A stretch of DNA of 64,000 nucleotides from Pseudomonas fluorescens (GTDB lineage: Bacteria; Pseudomonadota; Gammaproteobacteria; Pseudomonadales; Pseudomonadaceae). The position numbers and the translations under genes are program-made. Where the stretch lies: NCBI RefSeq assembly GCF_001648775.1, contig NZ_LVEJ01000024.1, positions 1 to 64,000 on the forward strand, written 5' to 3'. The notes beneath the pieces were generated by a model. It had not been told where the DNA came from. It saw only the letters and a program-made list of their open reading frames with translations, and did not search any database. The first letter of the stretch is position 1. Each line of letters begins with the position of its first letter. Positions 42,289 through 53,800 of the stretch are shown here, piece by piece.

Positions 42289-43360
42289 GTTCGCCTGGCC
42301 GTGGATCTTCGTGCTGTTGCCGCTGCCGTGGCTGATGCGCCTCGTGCTGCCAGTGGCGGACAGCGGCGAGCCAGCCTTGAAAGTCAGTTTTCTGTCTGAC
42401 CTCGAAGGCCTCGCCCGCCGTCGCGCCCGCGCCAATTTACCCGCGTGGCGGCAACAAGCGCCGTTCATGCTGTTGTGGCTGTTGCTGCTGACCGCCGCCG
42501 CTCGCCCGCAATGGCTCGGCGAACCACTGCCGATTGCCGCCAGCGGCCGAGATTTGCTGGTCGCGGTGGATGTGTCTGGCTCCATGGATTTCCCCGATAT
42601 GCAGTGGCAGGACGAAGAAGTCAGTCGCCTGTCGCTGGTGCAGCATCTGCTCGGTGATTTCCTCGAAAGTCGCGATGGCGATCGCGTCGGCCTGATCCTG
42701 TTCGGCAGTCAGGCCTATCTGCAAGCGCCGCTGACTTTTGACCGCCACACCGTGCGCGTCTGGCTCGACGAAGCGCGGATAGGCATTGCCGGCAAAAACA
42801 CCGCCATCGGTGACGCCATCGGTCTGGCGCTGAAACGCCTGCGCATGCGTCCGGCGCAAAGTCGCGTGCTGATTCTGGTCACTGACGGCGCCAACAATGG
42901 CGGCGAAATCGATCCGCTGACGGCAGCAAAACTTGCTGCGAGCGAAGGCGTAAAAATCTATCCGATCGGGATTGGCGCCAATCCCGAAGACAGTGGTTCA
43001 ACCGGCCTGCTCGGCGTCAATCCGAGTCTGGACCTAGACGAACCGGCGCTCAAAGCCATCGCCGAAGTCACCGGTGGCCAGTATTTCCGTGCCCACGATG
43101 GCAAGGAACTGCAAGCAATCAAGGACACCCTCGATCAACTCGAACCGGTGACTCAACAACCGACTCAGGCGCGCCCGGCACAAGCCTTGTATCACTGGCC
43201 TTTGGCGCTGGCGCTGTGGTTGAGCCTGTTGCTGGTCGCGCGTGAATTGTGGCCGGACAACCCGCTGCAACGCCTGTTCACCAAGGAACTGTATCTGCAA
43301 AGTCCGCTGCCTGACTGGCGCGAGCGCCTCAAGCGCCTGCGTCTGCGGAGGCGCCGATGA
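42281..43360 (+). CDS. VWA-domain membrane protein (BatA-like)
   Basis: Protein of 359 residues. An N-terminal BatA-type membrane segment (FEFAWPWIFVLLPLPWLMRL) and a second helix (FMLLWLLLLTAAARPQWL) precede a VWA domain with a complete MIDAS motif: DVSGSMDF, then the Thr region and LVTDGANNGGEIDP. A C-terminal membrane helix (ALALWLSLLLVARELW) follows. It likely displays a metal-dependent adhesion domain in the periplasm for the MoxR-driven assembly system. It overlaps both neighbours. Confidence 0.93.
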   Translation: MFEFAWPWIFVLLPLPWLMRLVLPVADSGEPALKVSFLSDLEGLARRRARANLPAWRQQAPFMLLWLLLLTAAARPQWLGEPLPIAASGRDLLVAVDVSGSMDFPDMQWQDEEVSRLSLVQHLLGDFLESRDGDRVGLILFGSQAYLQAPLTFDRHTVRVWLDEARIGIAGKNTAIGDAIGLALKRLRMRPAQSRVLILVTDGANNGGEIDPLTAAKLAASEGVKIYPIGIGANPEDSGSTGLLGVNPSLDLDEPALKAIAEVTGGQYFRAHDGKELQAIKDTLDQLEPVTQQPTQARPAQALYHWPLALALWLSLLLVARELWPDNPLQRLFTKELYLQSPLPDWRERLKRLRLRRRR

Positions 43361-45093
43361 TTGCGCTCTGGCCGCACTGGTTCCGTCCTTGGTGGCTGCT
43401 GTTGTTGCCGCTGCTCGGTTGGTTGCTCTGGCAGCTCTGGCACCGGCAAAAACGTGCCGGACGCTGGCAGATGATTCTGCCGCCGGCGTTTCATGCCACC
43501 CTGCTCAGCGGCGGCAGTGGGCGCGACAGCAAGTTGCCGTGGGTTGCCCTCGGCGTGGCGTGGTTGCTGACGATTCTGGCGCTGCTCGGACCGAGTTGGG
43601 AGCGCGTCGAGCAGACCAGCCAGAAGCCTGCCGACCCACTGGTGGTGGTGCTGGAACTGACCCCGGAAATGCTCGCCACCGACTCGCCGCCGACGCGACT
43701 GGAGCAGGCGCGGCGCAAGCTGTTCGACCTGTTGCAGGCGCGCAGCGATGCGCAGACCGCCATCGTCGTCTACGCCGGCAGCGCGCACACGCTGGTGCCG
43801 CTGTCGGATGACTTGGCGACCAGTCGCAATTTGCTCGATGCACTCAAACCATCGCTGATGCCCGAGAGCGGCCATCGGGCCGATCTGGCCGTGGCGAAAG
43901 CGTTGGCATTGTTGAAACAGGGCGCCCTCGGTCAGGGGCGGATCCTGCTGGTCGGCTCGTCGCTCGATGAAGAAGAACGCCAAGGCATTCGTCGCGCCCT
44001 CAGCGGGCAATCGACGCAGTTGCTGATGCTCGGCGTCGGCACTGCCGAAGGTGCGCCGATTGCCCAGGAGGACGGCAGCTTCCTCAAGGACGAGCAAGGC
44101 GCGATCCGCGTGCCGCAACTCGACAGTCCGGGGTTAAGTGCTTTCCTCAGCAGCGTTGGCGGCGACTACCACCCTGCCCGTCTCGACGAAGCCGATCTTG
44201 GTGCGCTCGGCCTGCTCAGCGGCCCACGCAGTTTGCGCAACGACGGCCAGACCGTGCGCCTCGATACCTGGGCCGATCAGGGTTATTGGCTGCTGTTGCC
44301 GCTGTTGCTGCTCGCCGCGTGTGCCGGGCGACGCGGTTGGTTATTCTGCCTGCCGTTACTGTTTTGCTTGCCACAGCCCAGCTACGCTTTTGACTTTGAG
44401 GATTTGTGGCTGCGCCCCGATCAACAGGGCCTGCACCTGCTCAAACAAAAGCGCCCGGCCGAAGCCGCGCAGCATTTTGACGATCACCAATGGCAAGGGG
44501 TGGCGTTGTACGAAGCCGGCGACTACAGTGGCGCCGCTCAGCGTTTCGCCGAAGGCAGCGATGCCCGCGCGCACTACAATCGTGGCAACGCGTTGGCGCA
44601 AAGCGGTGAGCTGGAAGCGGCGATCGACGCCTACGAACAGGCACTGGAGTTGCAACCGGATTTGCGTCCGGCGCAGACCAACAAGGCGCTGGTGGAAAAC
44701 CTGCTCAAGCGCAAAAACACACCGCCGCCCACCGAGCCGGAAAGCAAACCGGCCGAACAGAGTCTGCCCGGCGACGAACCACCGCCCGCGACCGCACCGC
44801 CACCGGCGGTCAAAAGTGAAACCCAGAGCGAGGCGCAACCGAGCGAATCGGCCAGCGAACCGCCACCGACCACGCCGCCGCAGCCAGGCCCCAACGAAGT
44901 GCCGGGCAGCGACGAGGAAGAACAGACGGACACCGTGCCGACGTTGCGCCCGAGCGAGGACAACCTCGAAGGCGAGCAACGTCAGGCATTGGAGCAATGG
45001 CTGGGCAAGATCCCGGACGACCCGGGCGAACTGCTGCGACGCAAATTCTGGTACGAACAGCAACAACATCAGGATCAGGAAAACACTCGATGA
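43357..45093 (+). CDS. VWA-TPR membrane protein (BatB/BatC-like fusion) with degenerate MIDAS
   Basis: Protein of 578 residues. Membrane helices near the N-terminus (WWLLLLPLLGWLLWQLW) are followed by a VWA domain in which the usual DxSxS is replaced by ELTPEM, so metal coordination is probably lost. A second membrane pair occurs near residues 305-345. TPR repeats follow (ARAHYNRGNALAQSGELEAA, IDAYEQALELQPDLRPAQTN), then a Pro/Glu-rich low-complexity tail. It combines functions that are separate BatB and BatC genes in other bacteria. It overlaps its neighbours by four bases each. Confidence 0.9.
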   Translation: MIALWPHWFRPWWLLLLPLLGWLLWQLWHRQKRAGRWQMILPPAFHATLLSGGSGRDSKLPWVALGVAWLLTILALLGPSWERVEQTSQKPADPLVVVLELTPEMLATDSPPTRLEQARRKLFDLLQARSDAQTAIVVYAGSAHTLVPLSDDLATSRNLLDALKPSLMPESGHRADLAVAKALALLKQGALGQGRILLVGSSLDEEERQGIRRALSGQSTQLLMLGVGTAEGAPIAQEDGSFLKDEQGAIRVPQLDSPGLSAFLSSVGGDYHPARLDEADLGALGLLSGPRSLRNDGQTVRLDTWADQGYWLLLPLLLLAACAGRRGWLFCLPLLFCLPQPSYAFDFEDLWLRPDQQGLHLLKQKRPAEAAQHFDDHQWQGVALYEAGDYSGAAQRFAEGSDARAHYNRGNALAQSGELEAAIDAYEQALELQPDLRPAQTNKALVENLLKRKNTPPPTEPESKPAEQSLPGDEPPPATAPPPAVKSETQSEAQPSESASEPPPTTPPQPGPNEVPGSDEEEQTDTVPTLRPSEDNLEGEQRQALEQWLGKIPDDPGELLRRKFWYEQQQHQDQENTR

Positions 45094-46727
45094 CCCGCTT
45101 CACCGCTCTCTTGCTGCCCCTGCTGCTCTGCACGGCCACCGCCCAGGCGGCCGAGCTGACCGCCAGTGTGGATCGCAGTCGCCTGAACTCCGGCGAGACG
45201 GTCGAGCTCACCCTCGAAACCAGCGACGTCACCCAGTTCGGCAAACCCGACCTGACCCCGCTGGACGCGTTGTTCGAAGTGCGTGGCACGCGTCAGGTCA
45301 ACCAGCTCAACACCCTCAATGGTGACAATCGCGCCACCACGCGCTGGATCATCACCCTGTTGCCGAAAGAGAACGGCAGCGTGGTCATCCCGCCGCTGCA
45401 ACTGGGCGATGTGCAGAGCCAGCCGATCACCGTGCAAGTGGTCGAAAGCGACACCCGCGAGAACAAGAACAGCCTTGACCCGGTGTTCATCGAAGCCAGC
45501 CTCGATCAGTCCAGCGTCTATGTGCAGGCGCAGGCAATCCTGACCCTGCGTATCTACCATTCGGTGTCGCTGTACGACGACAGCAGTCTGACGCCGCTGC
45601 AAATCGCCGATGCGCGCATCGAGCAACTGGGCGACACGCGCACCTACGAAAAAGACCTCAACGGTGTGCGTCATGGCGTGATCGAAATGCGCTATGCGAT
45701 CTACCCGCAACACAGCGGCTTGCTGACCATCGCGCCGCAGACCTTCAGCGCCACACTGGTCGACACGCAGCCGTCTCAGGACGCGAATGCGCAGGGGCCG
45801 AAACCGGGCAAACTGATGCGCGTCAGTTCCGCCGAAATCCCCCTGACCGTCAAACCCAAACCCCTGACCTACCCCATCGACGCGCCATGGCTGCCCGCGC
45901 GCAGTCTGAGCCTGAGTGAAAGCTGGAACCCGGAACCGGAACATATCCAGGTCGGTGACTCGATGACGCGTAGCCTGACCCTGAAAGTCGAAGGCCTCGC
46001 CAGTTCGCAACTGCCAGTACTGCCCGCCACCGACGTTAACGGCCTGCGCCGCTACCCCGACCAACCGGTGCTGAGCAACCAGAGCACTGACCGGGGCATT
46101 GTTGGCAGCCGCGAAGAACGCGAAGCGCTGGTGCCGAGCCGCAGCGGCACCATCGACTTGCCGACGGTGGACGTGGTCTGGTGGAACACCTTCGAAGATC
46201 ATCTGGAACACAGCAGCCTGCCCGCGCGCACTCTGCAAGTGGCGAACAACCCGAGCCTGCAAGTCGACACCCCGGCCGGCAACCTGCAACCGAGCGTCGT
46301 CGATAACGACGTGTTGTGGTGGTGGAAACTCAGCACCCTCATCCTCGCCTGCACCACCCTGCTCGGCTTCGGCCTGTGGTGGCGCGCACGCTGGCAACCG
46401 GCGGTGCATCGCGCCGCCCAAACCGGCCCGAGCCCGCGCACCTTGATGGACGACATCAAACGGGCGAGCCAGGCGAATGACCCGCAAGCAACGCGGCAGG
46501 CACTGGATGCGTGGGCGCGGCAGCAACCGGAGACATTGGCGGACATGGCGGCGCGGTTTGTGCCGTTGTCGGATGCGCTGGATGGGTTGAATGGTGCGCT
46601 GTACAGCGAGACGGGGCAGCATTGGCAGGGTGAGGATTTGTGGCGGGCGATTCGCACGATTCCGGCGGCGGAACGGGTGCAGGATCCGGTGGGTGACAGT
46701 GGGTTGCCGCCGCTTTATCCGAAGTAA
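45090..46727 (+). CDS. BatD family protein
   Basis: Protein of 545 residues starting at the ATG that overlaps the previous stop. It has signal peptide MTRFTALLLPLLLCTATAQA, then tandem Ig-like BatD repeats (ELTASVDRSRLNSGETVELTL, QADAR-type strands, AEIPLTVKPKPLTYPIDAPW). A C-terminal membrane helix (WWWKLSTLILACTTLLGFGLWW, about 408-430) is followed by a cytoplasmic tail. It is the last gene of the operon, and a REP hairpin follows seven bases after the stop. It probably forms the periplasmic scaffold of the Bat complex. Confidence 0.93.
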   Translation: MTRFTALLLPLLLCTATAQAAELTASVDRSRLNSGETVELTLETSDVTQFGKPDLTPLDALFEVRGTRQVNQLNTLNGDNRATTRWIITLLPKENGSVVIPPLQLGDVQSQPITVQVVESDTRENKNSLDPVFIEASLDQSSVYVQAQAILTLRIYHSVSLYDDSSLTPLQIADARIEQLGDTRTYEKDLNGVRHGVIEMRYAIYPQHSGLLTIAPQTFSATLVDTQPSQDANAQGPKPGKLMRVSSAEIPLTVKPKPLTYPIDAPWLPARSLSLSESWNPEPEHIQVGDSMTRSLTLKVEGLASSQLPVLPATDVNGLRRYPDQPVLSNQSTDRGIVGSREEREALVPSRSGTIDLPTVDVVWWNTFEDHLEHSSLPARTLQVANNPSLQVDTPAGNLQPSVVDNDVLWWWKLSTLILACTTLLGFGLWWRARWQPAVHRAAQTGPSPRTLMDDIKRASQANDPQATRQALDAWARQQPETLADMAARFVPLSDALDGLNGALYSETGQHWQGEDLWRAIRTIPAAERVQDPVGDSGLPPLYPK

Positions 46728-46733
46728 ATGAGC

Positions 46734-46811
46734 AAAAGATCGTAGCCTTCGGCAGGTCCTGCAGAGTGGGCACGTATCCCCTGTAGGAGCTGCCGAAGGC
46801 TGCGATCTTTT
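46734..46811. repeat. REP-type inverted repeat, likely bidirectional terminator
   Basis: AAAAGATCGTAGCCTTCGGC pairs with GCCGAAGGCTGCGATCTTTT across about 35 bp. It is the same family as at 16269-16347. It lies directly after batD and before the convergent immunity gene. Confidence 0.85.
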
Positions 46812-46928
46812 GATTTTGATTGAGGTAGGGCGGTAGGCGGCACGCAGATCGACACGGCGCTTGACGGCGTTTATCTGTACTCAACCTCATCCCCCATATT
46901 ACGCTCAGCGGAGCGACCGTTTAGTTGC

Positions 46929-47384
46929 TCAAGCATCGACTTCCATCTTCAATTTTTCTTTGAAACTGAGCACTTCCGAAAGAGGTACGACCCATTCGGA
47001 AATCTTGTCGCCATCTTCGTTAACCACCTCGCGCTCACCGACGTAAGTATTGACATCGCTCCCATTAAACCCGGGAACAACGTCGTCTAGAAAAACCACA
47101 CTATTCTGAATCTGAACAGACTCTCCAACAAAATACAAAACCCAAACCATCAGGAAATTTGCCAACTCTGGATCAAGCATTGAAGTGACCAATACAGAGT
47201 GCTGTCTCCTTTCGAGACCACGGCAAAGCGATGAGTACCAGCTACTCAAGTATTCCTGCCTGCCCCAAAAGGAGATCGGAGCAAAGAAGCTTTCCTCTTC
47301 GTCACCCAGTCGGATCAAGCCACGTAGAGCCTGGACTCCAAAGTGCTCGGAAGGCTCTTTCTCCAGCAAGATTTCAAAGCTCAT
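46929..47384 (-). CDS. Putative immunity protein, second of CDI locus
   Basis: Protein of 151 residues, cytoplasmic-looking, with no signal peptide. It contains LLEKEPSEHFGVQALRGLIRL and a central hydrophobic stretch (PELANFLMVWVLYFVGE). Its position as second gene after the haemagglutinin-toxin, its length and its low GC suggest a CdiI-type immunity protein, possibly for a previous or alternative toxin tail. The family resemblance is suggestive only. Confidence 0.55.
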   Translation of the reverse strand: MSFEILLEKEPSEHFGVQALRGLIRLGDEEESFFAPISFWGRQEYLSSWYSSLCRGLERRQHSVLVTSMLDPELANFLMVWVLYFVGESVQIQNSVVFLDDVVPGFNGSDVNTYVGEREVVNEDGDKISEWVVPLSEVLSFKEKLKMEVDA

Positions 47385-47431
47385 TATTTAATCCTTCACC
47401 CGGTTCAAATCTTTATCGGAGTAAAACGGAG

Positions 47432-47471
47432 ACAGACTACGTTTTCGCAGTACTTTCTAAACGTGGTCTGT
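47432..47471. repeat. Hairpin between the two immunity genes
   Basis: ACAGACTACGTTT (47432-47444) and AAACGTGGTCTGT (47459-47471) form a 13-bp stem with one G-U-compatible mismatch and a 14-base loop; flanking GGAG and CTCC extend it. It may be a terminator or a remnant of a REP-associated or MITE-like element. Confidence 0.6.
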
Positions 47472-47501
47472 CCTCCCGCCCGGGATCCAGCCAGCGGCCT
47501 C

Positions 47502-47843
47502 TTAATCCGAGATTTTTTCGTAATCAAAACCTTTGGGGATTTCCGGCCAAAAAGGTTTTTTTACCAACGCATCGAGATCGTCATAAATATCGCGGAAAAA
47601 ATTAGCCAGATCCATGAAGTCCACACGTGAATTCATCAGCGCAACTTTCAACATGACATCGTCTGCATTTTCCTTGGCGGATGCCGCTCTGGACATATTG
47701 TAGAAAGCGTTCCCCAATCTTTCGGAAAGCTCAGCCTCCCAGTCCAGCTTGTAATCGGCCTCCAAACTATTGCCATCAAAGCTACCCGTCTTTTCTTTCA
47801 TCAGCTCGATGATCAGCTGTTTCACCGACTCAAAATCATTCAT
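47502..47843 (-). CDS. Putative cognate immunity protein of the CdiA-like toxin
   Basis: Protein of 113 residues whose ATG overlaps the stop of the giant haemagglutinin gene (ATGA), the usual coupling of a CdiI immunity gene. It is helical and acidic (DFESVKQLIIELMKEKTG, LSERLGNAFYNMSRAASA, FFRDIYDDLDALVKKPF). The acidic character fits neutralisation of a basic RNase-like toxin tail. No family was recognised with certainty. Confidence 0.65.
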   Translation of the reverse strand: MNDFESVKQLIIELMKEKTGSFDGNSLEADYKLDWEAELSERLGNAFYNMSRAASAKENADDVMLKVALMNSRVDFMDLANFFRDIYDDLDALVKKPFWPEIPKGFDYEKISD

Positions 47844-50800
47844 CTCAATTTTCTCCCATCGGCAAGGGCCTTAGCCGTTTTCTCATTGTTTTTTGAGCCA
47901 TCCAAATTCAAAACGTACTTCACATCACCAAATTTATCGAACACTTCCAAATGGTCTTTATGAAGATTATCCAAATAAATCTGGTCGCCTTTCTTAATAT
48001 TTGGCGCAATTTTCTCGGTCGCTTGATAAACGGTCTGACCTTGAAATCTCTTTGAGGTTTTTCTAGTAGCGTCGGCTAATTGGCCGCCAAAACCTGGCTG
48101 ATTGAAAAAATCCTCCATTTTTTCAATTTTCGTTACTTGGGGTCGAGTCGGAGGGGATGCTGGATCAGAACCAGAGTTTTTGCCACCCGTTTTTCTACTG
48201 ACCTCAAGCACCCGACCGGTCGCCTTGACTCCCAAGGCCTTAAACTCACCTAACGCCGCATCAATCAGAAAACGCGAGGCAACGACATAGCTATCACCTT
48301 CCAGAGGATACTTGACGGTGTTGCCATTCTCATGCTCACCCTTTGCAAGCTCGTTGCTCTTCCTCAGGCTTTCCTCTGATTGACCGGTAAAGAAGGCTGC
48401 CAATTTAATCGCTGCGCCATCTTTTAACTCTTCAACTTCCTTTCCTGCTGCGGCATTAATCAGAGCGTTTGCAGTAAAGCTCACCATGAATTTCATGGGT
48501 CCCATTACAGCTTGAGCTGCAATGGCAACGGTTTTGAGTTGATCACGTTTTTCCTCCGGCAATGAATTGGCCAGCACGAGCAGGTCACCCAGTTCTGAAA
48601 GGGCCGCCTGCCCCATGGGAATGACCTTCTCGCTCACGGTGGTCCTATCGAGATAGACGACGTTGGTTCCCCCGCTACCGTCGTTCTTGGATTCAATGGT
48701 GATGTTGCCCTGATCAACCTCCTTCGCCATTTCCTTATCGTAATCGGCTGCCAGATCGGCAAATCGCTTGAGTCCAGCAAGCACTTCGGGGTCAAGGGAA
48801 TCCATATCCGAAGGATTCTTCCCCTGCCGAACAAAGTTCTTCGTGACGGCCAGTGCCTGCTCATCACCAAGCTCATTGCGAAGCGAAGGAGACACCTCAC
48901 TGATATCAACTAGCTGAGCATTGATTGCCAGTTTCAGATTTTGCAGAAAGCTGGCACCGGCCAAAGCCTGGTTGAGCATGTTCTTCTTGAAATCTGTAAC
49001 GCCGTCACCCCAACGGTCCAGCGTCTCCAGCGGATGGCTGACGGCATCAATGGAGGAACTGCTCGCATACAACGTCGTGCGATGTTCCTCATCCTTGGTG
49101 ATCTCATACGCCTTGTTCACATCACGATTGAGTCCCGCCGTGGAATCCTGGCCGGTAGCCTTGTCGTTACGCACGACAATCTGGCCCTCGCCCACCGTGG
49201 CGTTTAGCGTCTGCTGACGGTCCTTGTCGTACTTGTAGCCCTCCACGGCCCAGCTGTTTTTGCTCTCGCCTTCCATGCCCTTGTTCGGCTTGTCGGCCTG
49301 GGCGCCACCGCCCCCGCCATAACTGCCACTGACATTGAGGTAATAACCGTGCTCGTTATCCTTGCCGGTAATGTTGCGGTAGCCGAGGGTGTCGGTGTCG
49401 AGTTTCAGATTGCCGTTGTCGGCACTGATCACCGAGCCATCTAGCTGGGTATGTTTTTCAGTACGGATATCGACTTTGCTTTTGCCACTGATAACAGTCT
49501 GGTTGTCGACCCAGTTGGTTTTGCCGTTGGTCTCGCCATAACCCAGCGAGCCGCTGACCGTTGCACCGAAGCTCACCGCAACCGTCAGGCTGGCGTCGAA
49601 CTCCTTGCCTTCGACCTTGCCGGTGTTCGGCACAGAGGTCACGGTCAGGTTGCGACCGACATCACCGATGACTTCGTCGCCACGCAAAGTCGCGCCAGCG
49701 ATATTGGTATCGCGACCGCTTTCGAAGCCAAGTTTGTTGCCGGCATACAGATAGGCTTCTTGCTGCTTGACGCCCTCACGGTTGAGATCGCCGATGCCCA
49801 CATTCGCCGAACCATAAACACCGAAGCCGTCCTGGCCGGCGATGATGCCGCCCTCCGCGCCCCAGCTACGCCGATCGTGCGAACTCTCGTAGGCGTTTTG
49901 CGCCGAGAGAATATTCAGATCGTTACCGGCCTTGAGGGAGATATCCCGCTCGGCGGTGGCCCGAGTGCCGATCAGCGTCAGATCATTTGTCGCGTCCAGA
50001 TTGATACTGCCGCCGGCATTGAGCTGCGTAGCAGTTGAAGTACCCTGGTTCGATTTGTCTTCTGTGCCGGCATTGCTGACACCTACGCCCAGTTTGAAGC
50101 CGCCGGTGGTGCCCCCTTTGACGCCGCCCTTGCTCTGGGTCGAATGCCCGTCGCTGCTTTCTGATCCATGCGCAACGTCAAAGGTGATGTCCTTGCCTTT
50201 GACGTTGATGTCACGGCCGGCATTGAACTGGCTACCGCTGACGTTGACGTTGTTGCCAGCGTCCAGCGAGATGTCATTGCCTGCAGAAAGCGTCGACGGA
50301 CGTTGAGTGACAGATGTCTGAGTCTGGCTGGAACTGACGCTCGAGCCACCGATATGTCCGTCAAATTTCGGTCCACTGAAGAATTGATCCAGCGTATCAA
50401 CCGACTTCAGAACACTTGAGCCTTTGCTGACCCCATCCTCACCTTTGCCAGTGCCTTTGAGGCCATCCATGGTGTTGCCGATGTTGTAGGCTGTGGTCAC
50501 GGTGATGCCGTTGCGCTTGATGCTGTCACGGATGGTGACTTCGCTTGCCTCTTCCTTGGCATCGATGTTGATGTCGCGATCAGCCTTGAGCCGGATGTTG
50601 TTCTCGGCGGTCAGATCGGAGCCTTGCTGGTTGATGTCGCGACCGGCGTTTACATTGATGTTCATCCCGGCGTCGATGGAGCTGCCCGCTGCGGTGTAGC
50701 CCTTGCTGTTGACGCCATGTTGAAGGGTTTCGCTGCCAACGAACGTGGTGAAGGCATTGCTGTCGATGGTCTGTTTGATACCAACGGTCTTGTCTGTCTC

Positions 50801-53800
50801 CCAGCTGTTGCTGCGGTGGCTGTCGATTGAGGCGACCACATTGACATCGCGACCCGCATCTAGCGAAACGCTGTTGTCGGCGCTGATACCGCTGCCAATG
50901 ACATTGATGTCACGCGACGCGTTGAGAATCGCATCGTGCCCGGCATTGACCTGGCTACCGATACTTTCAGAGCTGACAACTTCCCGTCCGCCGTTATGGG
51001 AGGTGGCGAAGGTCATGTCCGCGCCGAACCCTGGCGTTCCGGCAGCCCAGCCGATAGCGTCCTTCAGTGAAAGACCGAGTTTCTTCTTGTACTCTTCGGC
51101 ACGGCTGTACGCCTGATCATCGGCGGACGACAGGGTGATATCGCCTTCCTTGTCCACCAGGCCAGCGTGGAGTTCGGCATCGTTTTTGGCGTTGACTTCA
51201 CTGGCGTTCACACGAACATCGCGCCCGGCGAGAACTACGGCGTCATGTCCTGCATTCAACTCGCTACCGACCTGGGTAACAGACGTCTGCAAATGGCTGC
51301 TGCCACTTTTCGACAGGCCGAAGGTGCCTGTTTTGGTTTTTTTGGTGTAGGAGCCAGACTCCTCGGTGGCAGAAAGAACCGCCACATCGTTCTTCGCACC
51401 GACGACCAGATCGTTACCAGCGTTCAATTGGCTACCGATGATGGTGACGTTACGCCCGCCATCCAGACTGACGCTGCCATCTTCGTCCTTGGACGAGTTG
51501 ACGGTCAGGTCGCGTCCGGCTTCGATCACGGAAGCGACGTTCTCGCTCTCATAACTTTCTGCCGTGGTGGTTTTGCTGCGCCCGAACGAGCCGTTTTTCT
51601 TCTTGTAGTAATAAGAAGAACTTTCGTCTTTGGCCGAGGCAACGGTGATGTCCTGAGCCGCATCGAGGCTGACATCTTCCGTAGCCTTGATCCGGCTGGC
51701 GATGATGCCCAGATCGTTACCCGCGTTCAGCGCGATATCGCGACCGGCGTTCAATACCGACGACTGTTGCGTGATGCTGTGGGTTTCGTTCGCGCGCTTC
51801 TTGCTGCGCGAGACGTAATCACTCTCGTCGGCGGCCGAAGTAATGACAATGTCATGGCCTGAATCGACGCTGAGATCGCGCTTGGCATCCAGTCGACTGG
51901 CAACTACTGCCACATCACGATCAGCACTGATCGACAGGTCCCGCCCGGACGTCACTTCAGCGCCGTGCTGGGTAATGGTCTGATTGAGGTAACTGCCACC
52001 CCGCGCATCGGTGCTGCGAACCTGAACCGAGGTGATATTCACATCGCGATCAGCATCAAGCTTCATGTCTTGACCGCTTTTCAGCACCCCGCCGATGTTG
52101 TTGATGTCCTGCCCAGCCTTGATCGTCAGATCATTGGCCGCTTCAATCCGAGCAGCGTTATCCAGATAGTCGCGGTGGTACACACTGCCACCGCGGCTGA
52201 CATCGACACTGGTCACATCGCGCTGGTTGATCACACTGCCGTTGGTGGCTGTCAGGCTGACATCCTTGCCCGAGATAATACCGCCGGATTTGTTGATGAT
52301 GTCGTTGCCGGCCTTGAGCGTGAGGCGCTCGCCGGCTTCGATCAGTCCGGTGTTGGTGAGGTTGTTACCGGCCTCGGCCGACAGGTTGTTGGAGGCGCGA
52401 AGTGTGCCGGCGTTATCGAGGTTGCCGCCGGCGATCAGAGTGACGTCGCCGCCCTGAATCAACGCCCCGTTTGGCGCCAACCGATTATTGGCCTGGGCCA
52501 TATATAGCACCGGCACCAGCACTTTTTCGCCGTTCACTTCGTGCTCTTCGAGCCAGACGATGTCGTGCGTCAGTGCCGCCACTTGCTGCGCGGTCAGGGT
52601 GACGCCCACCGATAGGTTGAGCTGATCCTTGCTGGCGATGGCGTTGTTCATCAGGTACTTGAACATGCCTTCGTCAGAGGTCTGGCCGTCGATGAAGCGT
52701 TGGCCGGTGCGGGCGACCACGGCCTGCTGCACCATGCGCTGCTCGAACAGGCCATCGCCCAGACGCTTGGCGCTGGTGTCGGGGTCGTAACCGAGCTTGC
52801 CCAACAGATAGTCCGAGCTCATGAACTGCTTGAGGTTGGTCAGTACCGGGTTGGTTTCGATCAGGTATTTGTGCGGGTTGGAGCGCACGCTGGTGTCGGG
52901 CAAACCTTGTACGCGCGGCACATCGAAGGTGCCGTTGCCACGCGCAGGCACCAGCACGCCGACCGGACCGTCAGCCGCAGTTGCACCCACGTTGAACTGA
53001 GCCGTTCTGTCGTTGAGATTCAGCGACGCGGCATCACTCAGCGCCAGGTCGCGTTTTTTCATCGAGACCGGATCGTTCTTGTCGATCTGGAAATCGGTGG
53101 CATGTCTGACCGGCATTCCGGTGGTATGTCCAGAGGATGCAGCCGTGATCGAGCCGATTGCCCAGTCTTTGATCGGAGAGTTCGCTTGCTCGCTGCCGTC
53201 CTTGCGGCTGAGGCGGAACAGACCGTTATCACCGGTTGGCAGGGTGAAGCCCGGCAAGGCCAGCGGGTTGACCTGTTGTTGGGCGAGGTCTGGCGGTAGC
53301 TGTGAGTTGATGCGGATGACAGTAGGCGTGACCTGGCCGGCCAGTTGGGTGGACCCCAGACGCGATGCGCCGGCGGCCGATGCATTGCCGTTGCGAACCA
53401 CGCCGTTGTCCAGTTTGTTGGTCGCGTTTATGTAAACGGCGCCGCCTGCTTGAACCACGGCGTTGGCATTCGCTGTCGGACTGCTTTCGGTAGTAAAGGT
53501 GTTGAAAGGTGTCGCGTTCTTGATGATGTCCGGGGCTTCTGCGCGCACGCCAGCGTCGTAGCCAGGAGGAGCGTAACGGAGATTCCCGGAATCGTATTCG
53601 ATGGCGATCGAACCAAACAGAAGATACCTGATAGCCTCACGACCACCTTGACGCCCGCCTATCCGGGTGAGTGATTCAACCGTATTCATATCCCAAGTGT
53701 GGATATTGGGAACCATCCTGATCTTTCCGTTCACAACACCGGTTTGGCCCGAGTCATAATCCGGGTCGTTTGCGGCGTTGTAATTCAATACGTCCTGCCA

